A stretch of DNA of 18,261 nt from an uncultured Alphaproteobacteria bacterium (lineage in GTDB: Bacteria > Pseudomonadota > Alphaproteobacteria > Caulobacterales > Parvularculaceae), in NCBI GenBank assembly GCA_937895955.1, contig CALAZI010000177.1, forward strand, positions 1 through 18,261. Reading direction: 5' to 3'. Below, in pieces: positions 1 to 6,232 of the stretch. The notes under the pieces are model-generated. The model saw only the letters and a program-made list of their open reading frames with translations, had not been told where the DNA came from and searched no databases. The translations under genes were made by a program, and so were the position numbers. The first letter of the stretch is position 1; the number at the start of each line of letters is the position of its first letter.

Positions 1-135
1 CACGATGACGTGAACGAAACCAGTCATCGAACAGATCGAGCAATTGCAGGCGTCGGCGACGATATCGTCATCGGTCTCCGCCTCCCAGCGCACCGCGCCG
101 CAATGACAGCCGCCCTTTTTCCAGCTTTTGGCCAT
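1..135 (-). CDS. GFA-family (glutathione-dependent formaldehyde-activating enzyme fold) protein, 5' part
   Basis: Only the first 45 codons are in the window; the gene runs off the left edge. The ATG at 135-133 opens a frame without stops. The protein carries the Cys pattern of the GFA/Mss4-like zinc fold: GGCHCGAVRW with C10 and C12, then CNCSIC with C30, C32 and C35. In the family these cysteines bind structural and catalytic zinc. Many members are annotated as S-(hydroxymethyl)glutathione synthase-like, but most have no proven substrate, so no reaction is assigned. The start lies 4 nt after the nupC stop on the same strand, with GGTGAG upstream as a weak ribosome site, so it is probably co-transcribed with nupC. 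Family is fairly sure; function is unknown. Confidence 0.8.
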   Translation of the reverse strand, partial: MAKSWKKGGCHCGAVRWEAETDDDIVADACNCSICSMTGFVHVIV

Positions 136-139
136 TGTC

Positions 140-1426
140 TCACCCGACCCAGATCAGGCCGATGACGGCGCCGGTCATCAGGGTCGCGAGCGTGCCGGAA
201 ATGAGCGCGCGCGGCGCGAGCTGAATGACGTCCTGCCGGCGATCCGGCGCAAGCGCCGTAAGCCCGCCGATGACGATGCCGAGGCCGGCGAAATTGGTGA
301 AGCCGCAAAGCGAATAGATGATGATGAGGAAAGTGCGTTCCGAGAAGGCGCCGGGCCCCTGTTTCGCCAGCTCCACATAGGCGACGAGTTCATTGACCGC
401 CGTCTTGATCCCCATCAGCGAGCCGGCGCGAAAGGCTTCGTCCCAGGGAACGCCGGCGAGCCACATGAAAGGCGCGAAAAGCCAGCCGAACGCGCGCTCG
501 ATCGTCAGGGGCGCGCCGGCGACATCGCCGAGACCGCCGAGCATGATGTTGATGAGCGCGGCGAAGGCGGTGAAGGCGATCAATGACGCGATGACGTTGA
601 GGTACAGCGCAAGCCCGTCAGAGACGCCGCGCATGAAGGCGTCCATCGAGCTGGCGTATTTGAAATCGTCGGCGGCGCCGGCGGGCGTCGGCGTTACGCC
701 TTTTTCTTCCGGCATCATCACTTGCGCCATCAATATCGCCGCGGGCACCGAGATGATCGACGCGACGATGATATGGCCGAGGAGCGACGGCTCGATATTC
801 GAAAGGATCGTCGCATAGATCACCATCACGGTGCCGGCGACGGTGGCGAAACCCGCCGTGATGATGATGAAGAGCTCCGAGCGCGAAACTTTCGACAAGA
901 AGGGACGAATGAGAAGCGGCGCCTCCGTCATGCCGAGAAAGGTGTTGGCGGCCGAGGCGAGCGCGACCGCGCCGCCGACATTGAAACCGCGCTCAAGAAG
1001 AACCGCGAAACCGCGCACGATGATTTTCAGAATGCGCCAGTGCCACATCAGCGCCGAAAGGCCGGAGAAGAAAATCATCAGCGGCAAGGCCTGGAAGGCG
1101 AAATTGAACATCGCGCCTTCATTCGTCACCTCAAAAGGCGCATGGGCGCCGCCGAGAAAGCCGAAGACGAAAGAGGTGCCGGCGTTTGTCGCTTCCTGCA
1201 GCGCGCGGACGACGATCTGCAGGCTGGCGAGCGCCTCGCGCGCCGGCGGCAGATAGAGGAGGAGCGCGGCGATCGCGATCTGCGCGGCGATCGTCCAGAC
1301 GACCGCGAAGGCGGGGAAGCGCGCCTTGTTCGACGAGAAGACCCAGGCGATCGCCGTGAAGGCGAAAAGCCCGATGGCGCTCTGACCGCGCGGGCCTATC
1401 GCGCCAAGATCGATCGGCAAATCCAT
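140..1426 (-). CDS. nupC: Concentrative nucleoside transporter (CNT/NupC family)
   Basis: A 428-aa inner-membrane protein with many hydrophobic helices, close to the usual 400-430 aa of bacterial CNTs. It should import nucleosides by cation symport. Two family signatures are visible: GMTEAPLLI at residues 165-173 (the G-Q-S/T-E loop of HP1/TM4) and NELVAY at 345-350 (the N-E-F-V-A-Y loop of HP2/TM7). The acidic residues E168 and E346 that hold the ribose are present. The Gln that normally follows the Gly in the first motif is Met here, which may alter base recognition. The ATG at 1426 is the first in frame; no strong Shine-Dalgarno is seen. A TetR-type palindrome lies about 105 bp upstream. 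A GFA-family gene follows within 4 nt. The gene symbol denotes the family, not proven substrate specificity. Confidence 0.9.
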   Translation of the reverse strand: MDLPIDLGAIGPRGQSAIGLFAFTAIAWVFSSNKARFPAFAVVWTIAAQIAIAALLLYLPPAREALASLQIVVRALQEATNAGTSFVFGFLGGAHAPFEVTNEGAMFNFAFQALPLMIFFSGLSALMWHWRILKIIVRGFAVLLERGFNVGGAVALASAANTFLGMTEAPLLIRPFLSKVSRSELFIIITAGFATVAGTVMVIYATILSNIEPSLLGHIIVASIISVPAAILMAQVMMPEEKGVTPTPAGAADDFKYASSMDAFMRGVSDGLALYLNVIASLIAFTAFAALINIMLGGLGDVAGAPLTIERAFGWLFAPFMWLAGVPWDEAFRAGSLMGIKTAVNELVAYVELAKQGPGAFSERTFLIIIYSLCGFTNFAGLGIVIGGLTALAPDRRQDVIQLAPRALISGTLATLMTGAVIGLIWVG

Positions 1427-1528
1427 GTCTGGTCTGAAATCCCTCGCGGCGCGCGCAGGTCCCGCGCGGCGGCCGACTATGGCGAGGCCGTTCGGGAAAG
1501 CAACCGCGGGGCGAAGCGACGTCAGAAA

Positions 1529-1545
1529 GTGAGTGAGCGCTCACT
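1529..1545. promoter_or_regulatory. TetR-type operator upstream of nupC
   Basis: GTGAGTGAGCGCTCAC at 1529-1544 matches the site at 17745-17760 (GTGAGCGAACGCTCAC) at 14 of 16 bases. It also contains a perfect 14-bp palindrome, AGTGAGC/GCTCACT, at 1532-1545. Length, symmetry and half-site style fit TetR-family operators. It lies about 103-119 bp upstream of the nupC ATG. The regulator gene is not in the window. Confidence 0.55.
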
Positions 1546-1691
1546 TCTATCCAAGGACGGTCGCGAAGGCCGGCCGGCGAACGGTCTGACAAAAACCCTC
1601 GCCGCGCCGGCCGCGCAATCTCCGGTTTTGCGGCGCCCGCAAAAGGCGAATTATTTCCGTAGGCGGATCAATAACTTGGCGTTTGCGGACG

Positions 1692-1733
1692 AAGTTATCC
1701 CCCACCTTATCCCACCCCTTGCGGGGCGCCTTA
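1692..1733 (+). repeat. Short interspersed repeat, copy 1 (AAGTTATCCCCC type)
   Basis: AAGTTATCCCCCACC at 1692-1706 followed by CTTGCGGGGCGCCTTA at 1718-1733 resembles the reverse complement of 17847-17876 (AAGTTATCCCCCTCC then CTTGCGTGAGCCCTA). Copy 1 has about 11 extra bases between the two blocks. Both copies lie in non-coding DNA. The family is unknown to me; it could be a diverged REP-like element. Confidence 0.45.
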
Positions 1734-1751
1734 TGATAGCCGAGCGACAGC

Positions 1752-1850
1752 TGTCATTCCGGGGCGCTCCCTAGGAGCGAACCCGGAATCCATGACGCAT
1801 GTCAGGCTTTGGATTCCGGGTTCGGCGCGAAGCGCCGCCCCGGAATGACA
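1752..1850. repeat. Palindromic interspersed repeat (GTCATTCCGG type), 99 bp
   Basis: The element starts TGTCATTCCGGGGCG and ends CGCCCCGGAATGACA, an exact inverted repeat. Inside, CCCGGAATCC (1782-1791) pairs with GGATTCCGGG (1811-1820). Each half also contains its own small hairpin, so the whole can fold as a cruciform. Palindromes of this kind are widespread in intergenic DNA of alphaproteobacteria. A second, diverged element of the same design lies at 16425-16544. No coding capacity is apparent. Confidence 0.8.
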
Positions 1851-1950
1851 ATAGAGACGACGGCGAAGCAGGCCGAAAGAAAGGAGGAATGCGCATGACC
1901 AAATCGCCGAACGCCGCCGACGCGCATTCCCGTCTCGCGCGAATTTTCAG

Positions 1951-2043
1951 TTTACGGATTTTACGGACAAATCCGCGACGACCCGCATGTGCGCTGGATT
2001 CAAGCCCAAGCCCGGCGCGGGGAAAATGCGGAAAATCCGTAAA
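1951..2043 (-). repeat. 93-bp interspersed repeat, copy 1
   Basis: The ends are an inverted repeat: TTTACGGATTTT at 1951-1962 and AAAATCCGTAAA at 2032-2043. The reverse complement aligns along its whole length with 17624-17716. Shared blocks, in order, are TTTACGGATTTT, TCCCCGC, a CTCCAG/ATCCAG block and TTTGTCCGTA-ATCCG. Only two diverged copies are visible here. It could be a non-autonomous mobile or REP-like element. Confidence 0.65.
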
Positions 2044-2064
2044 ACGCTTCGCCGAAAAGGCGAA
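2041..2064 (-). terminator. Probable intrinsic terminator of the SleB-like gene
   Basis: On the minus strand, TTCGCC and GGCGAA (2064-2059 and 2053-2048) form a 6-bp stem with a 5-nt loop, followed by GCGTTTT. It lies about 30 nt after the hydrolase stop codon and abuts the 93-bp repeat. The stem is short, so efficiency is uncertain. Confidence 0.5.
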
Positions 2065-2092
2065 ATGCAGCCGTCAAAAACGTTTAGGGAAA

Positions 2093-2914
2093 CTACATCG
2101 CGGCCGGCGCGGCGGCGACGATCGCGCGGTTCGGAAAGCGGTAGAATTTATGCGTGCCGATGACCGCCGTCGGGGTCAGCGTGTCGGCCCAGGGCGGCGA
2201 GACGTAGTCGGCATGGTAATGCGTCGCATAACGGCTGACCGGCTTTCTGATGCCGGCGAGAACGGCGCCCGCAAGCATTTCAGCCTCGCGCCATTTGCGC
2301 TCGTTAAGGCGCGCCTTCATCGACCCGTCGCAGGTGAAGGAGAACTGGCAGCCGAGATTTTTGCGTTCCGATCCCTGGAAGACGACCTCGCAGATCGTGT
2401 CGGGATAGACGGGGCTCGCGACGCGATTGAGCACGACGTCGGCGACGGCGAGCTGGCCGACGCGGCGTTCGCTGCGCGCTTCGTAATAGATCGCCTGCGC
2501 AAGGCAGGTGCGTTCCTCCTCGTCGAGCCTGGCGAGTTCCAGATTGGTGAAATCGAAGTCGACAAGATCGGATATCGGCGCGCCTTCGGCCGCCATCATC
2601 GCCGGCGTCACCGCCGGTTTCAGACGCGGCGAAGACAGAACCGCGCGCGCCTGCGCCGTCTGCTCGGTGAGATAATGCGCGTATTCGGCGACAAGCTGGG
2701 CTTCATCGGCGACTTCGAGCGCGGCGGCGCGTTCAGCGGCGTTGCGCTTGACCGACGCGGTCGCGCTCATCGCCGTCATCATGATGCAGACCGCGACGCC
2801 GGCGGCGGCCAAAAGACTTCTGACGGTCCAGCTGACCTCAGGCCAGTGGACGTCGCCGAGAAGGCGCCTGTCGCCGGCGCGATCAGCGCCGTTATGGACC
2901 GGATGACCAGTCAT
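2093..2914 (-). CDS. Membrane-anchored cell-wall hydrolase, SleB/Hydrolase_2 family
   Basis: A 273-aa protein with a hydrophobic segment at about residues 31-50, suggesting a signal anchor that places the rest in the periplasm. A linker with some helical character follows, then a C-terminal Hydrolase_2 domain (about residues 130-260). Its hallmarks are QAIYYEARSE with the presumed catalytic Glu at about residue 145, GQLAVADVVLNRV, CQFSF, ATHYHADYVSPPWA and IGTHKFY. This family includes spore cortex-lytic SleB; in Gram-negative bacteria members are thought to cut peptidoglycan during growth or division. The ATG at 2914 sits just after ACAGG; a TTG one codon earlier is possible. It is monocistronic, flanked by non-coding DNA. 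The substrate bond is not proven. Confidence 0.85.
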   Translation of the reverse strand: MTGHPVHNGADRAGDRRLLGDVHWPEVSWTVRSLLAAAGVAVCIMMTAMSATASVKRNAAERAAALEVADEAQLVAEYAHYLTEQTAQARAVLSSPRLKPAVTPAMMAAEGAPISDLVDFDFTNLELARLDEEERTCLAQAIYYEARSERRVGQLAVADVVLNRVASPVYPDTICEVVFQGSERKNLGCQFSFTCDGSMKARLNERKWREAEMLAGAVLAGIRKPVSRYATHYHADYVSPPWADTLTPTAVIGTHKFYRFPNRAIVAAAPAAM

Positions 2915-3084
2915 CAACCTGTCAGTCCCTGTTACGCCTGTCCGTCAAACAGGCCCGTTCAAATCCAGTTCCGCGTCCGACCCGCCATTCCCCCTGGCGT
3001 CCTCCGGCCGGACATCAGCCGTCTTCTCTCCGCTCGTGTAACCGGCGCTTCGGGGGACCGGTCCTTAAGCTCGACCCCATCGAA

Positions 3085-3108
3085 GCAAAAGACGCGCCCC
3101 ACGGCGCG
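3085..3108 (-). terminator. Probable intrinsic terminator of the PPDK transcript
   Basis: On the minus strand, CGCGCC and GGCGCG pair around a 4-nt loop (3108-3103 and 3098-3093), followed at once by TCTTTTG. The hairpin lies about 150 nt after the PPDK stop codon. No other minus-strand gene intervenes. Confidence 0.5.
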
Positions 3109-3208
3109 CCCTTCGCCGTTGAATATGGCGCCCGCGAGGGGGCGGCGCAAATTAAAAATGCGCTTTTCGCCGTTAAGGATGACGCCCTTTAACTATATGT
3201 TTTCTAAT

Positions 3209-3235
3209 GGAAATTCTCCAAAAAGAAGAATTTCC
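3209..3235. repeat. AT-rich perfect inverted repeat
   Basis: GGAAATTCT (3209-3217) and AGAATTTCC (3227-3235) are perfect 9-bp arms around a 9-nt A-rich loop. It lies 26 nt past the PPDK stop. There is no T-tract after it on either strand, so it is not a typical terminator. It may be an mRNA 3'-end hairpin or a protein-binding site. Confidence 0.55.
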
Positions 3236-3260
3236 CAACCTTACAAACGCTTGATTCAAC

Positions 3261-5966
3261 TCAGTGAAGGCTGGTTTTGTTTTGCGTTGCAGCAAGGGAC
3301 GCCTGGGCCGCGGCCAGTCGCGCAATTGGCGTACGGAAGGGCGAGCAGCTCACATAATCGAGACCGACGGCGTCGACAAATTCGATCGAGGCCGGATCGC
3401 CGCCATGCTCGCCGCAGACGCCGAGTTTCAGATTGGGACGCGCCGAGCGTCCTTTTTCGGCGGCGATTTTCACCAGCGCGCCGACCCCGGTCTGGTCGAG
3501 CGTCACAAACGGGTCCTTTTCGAAAATGCCGGCGCGCAGATAGTCGGGCAGGAAGGAGGCGGAATCGTCGCGAGACAATCCGAACGTCGTTTGGGTGAGG
3601 TCGTTGGTGCCGAAAGAGAAGAATTCGGCGTGTTCCGCGATCGCGTCGGCGGTGAGCGCGGCGCGCGGCAGCTCAATCATCGTGCCGACGAGATAGGTGA
3701 GCCTTGTTCCGCGCTCGGCGAACACCGCCTTGGCGACGGCGTCAATGCGCGCCTTCATCATCGCGAGTTCTTTCTTGTCGGCGACAAGCGGCACCATGAT
3801 CTCCGGCTCGACATGATCGCCGGTTTGCGCGCCGACATTGATCGCGGCCTCGATAATGGCGCGCGTCTGCATCTCATAGATTTCCGGATAGGAAACGCCG
3901 AGCCGGCAGCCGCGATGGCCGAGCATCGGATTGAACTCGTGCAGCTTGTGCGCGCGGTCTTTCAGCTTGCCGGCGTCCATGCCCGAGGCTTTCGCGACTT
4001 CGTCGATTTCATCGTCCGAATGCGGCAGGAATTCGTGCAGCGGCGGGTCAAGCAGGCGGATCGTCACCGGCAGGCCCTTCATGACGCGGAAAATCTCTTC
4101 AAAGTCGGAGCGCTGCATCGGCAAGAGCTTCGCCAGCGCCGCCTCCCTGCCCTTCTTGTCTTCAGCAAGGATCATTTCGCGCACTGCAACGATGCGCTCG
4201 GCGTCGAAGAACATGTGCTCGGTGCGGCAAAGGCCGATCCCTTCCGCGCCGAAATTGCGAGCGACGCGGGCGTCGTTCGGCGTTTCGGCGTTGGCGCGCA
4301 CGCGCATTCGTCGCGCGGCGTCAGCCCATTGCATGAGCGTTGCGAAATCGCCGGAAAGCTCCGGCTCGATCGTCGCGACCTTACCGGCGAAAACCTTGCC
4401 CGCCGCGCCGTCGACGGTGATGATTTCGCCTTTCTTCACCTTGCGCCCGGCGACGGAAAAGACTTCCGAAGCCTGATCGATTTTAAGATCGCCGGCGCCG
4501 CACACGCACGGCCTGCCCATGCCGCGTGCGACGACCGCCGCGTGGCTCGTCATGCCGCCGCGCGCCGTGACGATCGCGACCGCCGCATGCATGCCGTGAA
4601 TGTCTTCAGGGCTCGTCTCGACGCGGACGAGAATGACCTTGCGCCCCTCCTGCGCGAGGCGCTCGGCCTCATCGGCGGAAAAGACGACCTCGCCGGACGC
4701 GGCGCCGGGCGACGCCGGCAGGCCGGACAGGATGAGATCGCGCGGCGCTTTGGGATCGAGCGTCGGATGCAGAAGCTGGTCGAGCGAATATGGATCGATG
4801 CGCATCACCGCCTCGCCCTCGCTGATCAGCCCTTCGCGGCAGAGATCGACAGCGATCTTGAGCGCGGCCTTCGCGGTGCGCTTGCCGTTGCGGGTCTGAA
4901 GCATCCACAACACGCCGTCCTGCACGGTGAACTCAATGTCCTGCATGTCGCGATAGTGATTTTCGAGCGTCGCGAAAATCTTCGACAGGCTGGCGAAGGC
5001 TTCCGGCATCGCCTCTTCCATCGACGGCGCCGTTTCGCCCATCGCCTCGCGCGCGCGCTTCGTCAGCGTCTGCGGCGTCCGAATGCCGGCGACGACGTCC
5101 TCGCCCTGCGCATTGATCAGGAATTCGCCGTAGCGGTAATTCTCGCCGGTCGAGGGGTCGCGCGTGAAGGCGACGCCGGTCGCCGACGTCTCGCCCATAT
5201 TGCCGAAGACCATCGCCTGAACGTTGACGGCGGTGCCCCAGCTTTCAGGGATCGAGTGAAGGCGGCGATAGACCTCGGCGCGATCATTGCGCCAGGAGCC
5301 GAAGACGGCGCTGATCGCGCCCCACAATTGCTCTTTCGGATCCTGCGGGAAGTCGCGGCCGAGCGCGTCCTTCACCGCGCGCTTATATTGCGTGACGACC
5401 GCTTTCCAGTCCTCGGCCTTCAATTCGGTGTCGAGGAAATAATCCCGCTCTTCCTTGTAGGTTTCGAGAATTTCCTCAAAGGCGTGATGATCGACCTCAA
5501 GAACGACGTTCGAATACATCTGGATGAAACGGCGATAGCTGTCATAGGCGAACCGCTTGTCGCCCGAGAGCGCGGCGAGGCCTTCAACGGTCGCGTCATT
5601 GAGGCCGAGATTGAGCACCGTATCCATCATGCCCGGCATCGAAGCGCGCGCGCCCGAACGAACCGAGACGAGAAGCGGGTTCTTCGGATCGCCGAAAACC
5701 TTGCCGACCGCTTTGCCGATCTGATCAAGCGCGGCGTCGACCTGCGCCGCAAGCCCGTCCGGATAGCGCCGGTCGTCAGCGTAATAGGCGGTGCAGACTT
5801 CCGTGGTGATGGTAAAGCCCGGCGGCACCGGCAGGCCGAGATTGGACATCTCGGCGAGATTGGCGCCCTTGCCGCCGAGAAGGTTGCGCATCGAGGCTTC
5901 GCCTTCCGACTTGCCGGCGCCGAAGCTGTAAACCCATTTCATCGACGCGCTCTGACCGGCCGCCAT
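3261..5966 (-). CDS. ppdK: Pyruvate, phosphate dikinase
   Basis: A 901-aa cytoplasmic enzyme of usual PPDK length (about 870-900). It interconverts pyruvate + ATP + phosphate and PEP + AMP + pyrophosphate, supporting gluconeogenesis or PPi-linked glycolysis. The N-terminal nucleotide-binding domain begins with GGKGANLAEM and LPVPPGFTI near residues 32-55. The central phosphohistidine domain has GGMTSHAAVVARGMG with the catalytic histidine at H475. The C-terminal PEP/pyruvate barrel has GIGLCRTEHMFF and ends near GVCGEHGGDP with the acid/base cysteine C851. All key residues are present. The ATG at 5966 follows GGGGAATTCGCC, a reasonable ribosome site; an in-frame ATG (MKWVYSF) at 5942 also fits some relatives. 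It is transcribed away from the crotonase operon across a 266-bp divergent region. Confidence 0.97.
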   Translation of the reverse strand: MAAGQSASMKWVYSFGAGKSEGEASMRNLLGGKGANLAEMSNLGLPVPPGFTITTEVCTAYYADDRRYPDGLAAQVDAALDQIGKAVGKVFGDPKNPLLVSVRSGARASMPGMMDTVLNLGLNDATVEGLAALSGDKRFAYDSYRRFIQMYSNVVLEVDHHAFEEILETYKEERDYFLDTELKAEDWKAVVTQYKRAVKDALGRDFPQDPKEQLWGAISAVFGSWRNDRAEVYRRLHSIPESWGTAVNVQAMVFGNMGETSATGVAFTRDPSTGENYRYGEFLINAQGEDVVAGIRTPQTLTKRAREAMGETAPSMEEAMPEAFASLSKIFATLENHYRDMQDIEFTVQDGVLWMLQTRNGKRTAKAALKIAVDLCREGLISEGEAVMRIDPYSLDQLLHPTLDPKAPRDLILSGLPASPGAASGEVVFSADEAERLAQEGRKVILVRVETSPEDIHGMHAAVAIVTARGGMTSHAAVVARGMGRPCVCGAGDLKIDQASEVFSVAGRKVKKGEIITVDGAAGKVFAGKVATIEPELSGDFATLMQWADAARRMRVRANAETPNDARVARNFGAEGIGLCRTEHMFFDAERIVAVREMILAEDKKGREAALAKLLPMQRSDFEEIFRVMKGLPVTIRLLDPPLHEFLPHSDDEIDEVAKASGMDAGKLKDRAHKLHEFNPMLGHRGCRLGVSYPEIYEMQTRAIIEAAINVGAQTGDHVEPEIMVPLVADKKELAMMKARIDAVAKAVFAERGTRLTYLVGTMIELPRAALTADAIAEHAEFFSFGTNDLTQTTFGLSRDDSASFLPDYLRAGIFEKDPFVTLDQTGVGALVKIAAEKGRSARPNLKLGVCGEHGGDPASIEFVDAVGLDYVSCSPFRTPIARLAAAQASLAATQNKTSLH

Positions 5967-6042
5967 GGCGAATTCCCCGTCTTCATCTTTGACTTTAACG
6001 CCCCGACGGCGCGCCGAAGCCGTTCATCCTTAACGATCAAAA

Positions 6043-6077
6043 ACCGCCGGCGGTGCAAGGCGCATGCCCGGCATGCG
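6043..6077. promoter_or_regulatory. Two adjacent palindromes in the divergent ppdK/crotonase region
   Basis: ACCGCCGGCGGT at 6043-6054 is a perfect 12-bp palindrome. CGCATGCC-C-GGCATGCG at 6061-6077 is a perfect 17-bp inverted repeat with a single central base. Both lie between divergent start codons, so they are candidate operators. On the minus strand the first is followed by TTTTTG and could also act as a weak terminator hairpin. No regulator is assigned. Confidence 0.4.
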
Positions 6078-6123
6078 ACGATTGACGCCGCGTTTAGGCC
6101 ATCGCCCGCAAGAGTCCAAGGGC

Positions 6124-6162
6124 GCTTTTTATCCGCACGCCGCTGCGCGGCGTTTAAAAAGC
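6124..6162. repeat. Strong nested hairpin in the crotonase leader
   Basis: Outer arms GCTTTTTA (6124-6131) and TAAAAAGC (6155-6162) enclose an inner stem CGCCGC/GCGGCG (6138-6143 and 6147-6152) with loop TGC. It lies about 70 bp before the crotonase start. It might be a leader-RNA structure or a degenerate repeat; a U-tract directly after the inner stem is lacking on the plus strand. Confidence 0.5.
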
Positions 6163-6232
6163 CGTCGGGCCGGATTAGCATCGAATCAGCGGCGAACATT
6201 GCCGGAAAATTGCGCAAGAGGCGGAAAATGCC

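Larger units (their letters stand above)
1427..2092. other. Gene-free regulatory and repeat-rich stretch between nupC and sleB-like gene
   Basis: No convincing gene is seen in these 666 bases. The open frames crossing it run on as antisense shadows of the neighbouring genes. It holds a TetR-type operator (1529-1545), a short repeat shared with the paa region (1692-1733), a 99-bp cruciform repeat (1752-1850), a 93-bp repeat (1951-2043) and a probable terminator of the hydrolase gene (2041-2064). A very strong Shine-Dalgarno-like AAGGAGGA at 1881-1888 precedes ATGs at 1889 and 1895, but the frame soon enters the 93-bp repeat. Confidence 0.7.
2915..3260. other. Gene-free gap between PPDK and the SleB-like gene
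   Basis: These 346 bases hold a probable PPDK terminator (3085-3108) and an AT-rich inverted repeat (3209-3235). A short hairpin GCCTGT/ACAGGC lies at 2936-2954, close to the hydrolase start. A minus-strand TTG frame of 63 codons (2959-3150) has no ribosome site, resembles no family I know and spans the terminator-like hairpin, so I do not call it a gene. The promoter of the hydrolase should lie in the left part, but no convincing -35/-10 pair was found. Confidence 0.6.

Noticed and set aside
722..1774. Plus-strand open frame of 350 codons
   Set aside because: Antisense to nupC and running into the repeat-rich gap; composition is Arg/Glu/Asp-rich and matches no family.
2930..2985. tRNA-like GTTCAAATCC string
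   Set aside because: The flanking bases do not form a T-arm, and no acceptor stem or anticodon arm could be drawn.
2959..3150. Minus-strand TTG frame of 63 codons
   Set aside because: No ribosome site or homology, and it contains the terminator-like hairpin that follows ppdK.
3152..3192. TTAA pairs as CtrA boxes
   Set aside because: The TTAA motifs are spaced 12 bp or more apart, not the 7 bp of TTAA-N7-TTAA sites.
1799..3598. Plus-strand open frame of 599 codons
   Set aside because: It crosses repeats and runs antisense to the hydrolase and the ppdK end, with low-complexity Arg-rich composition. Only its start region is noted as a finding.
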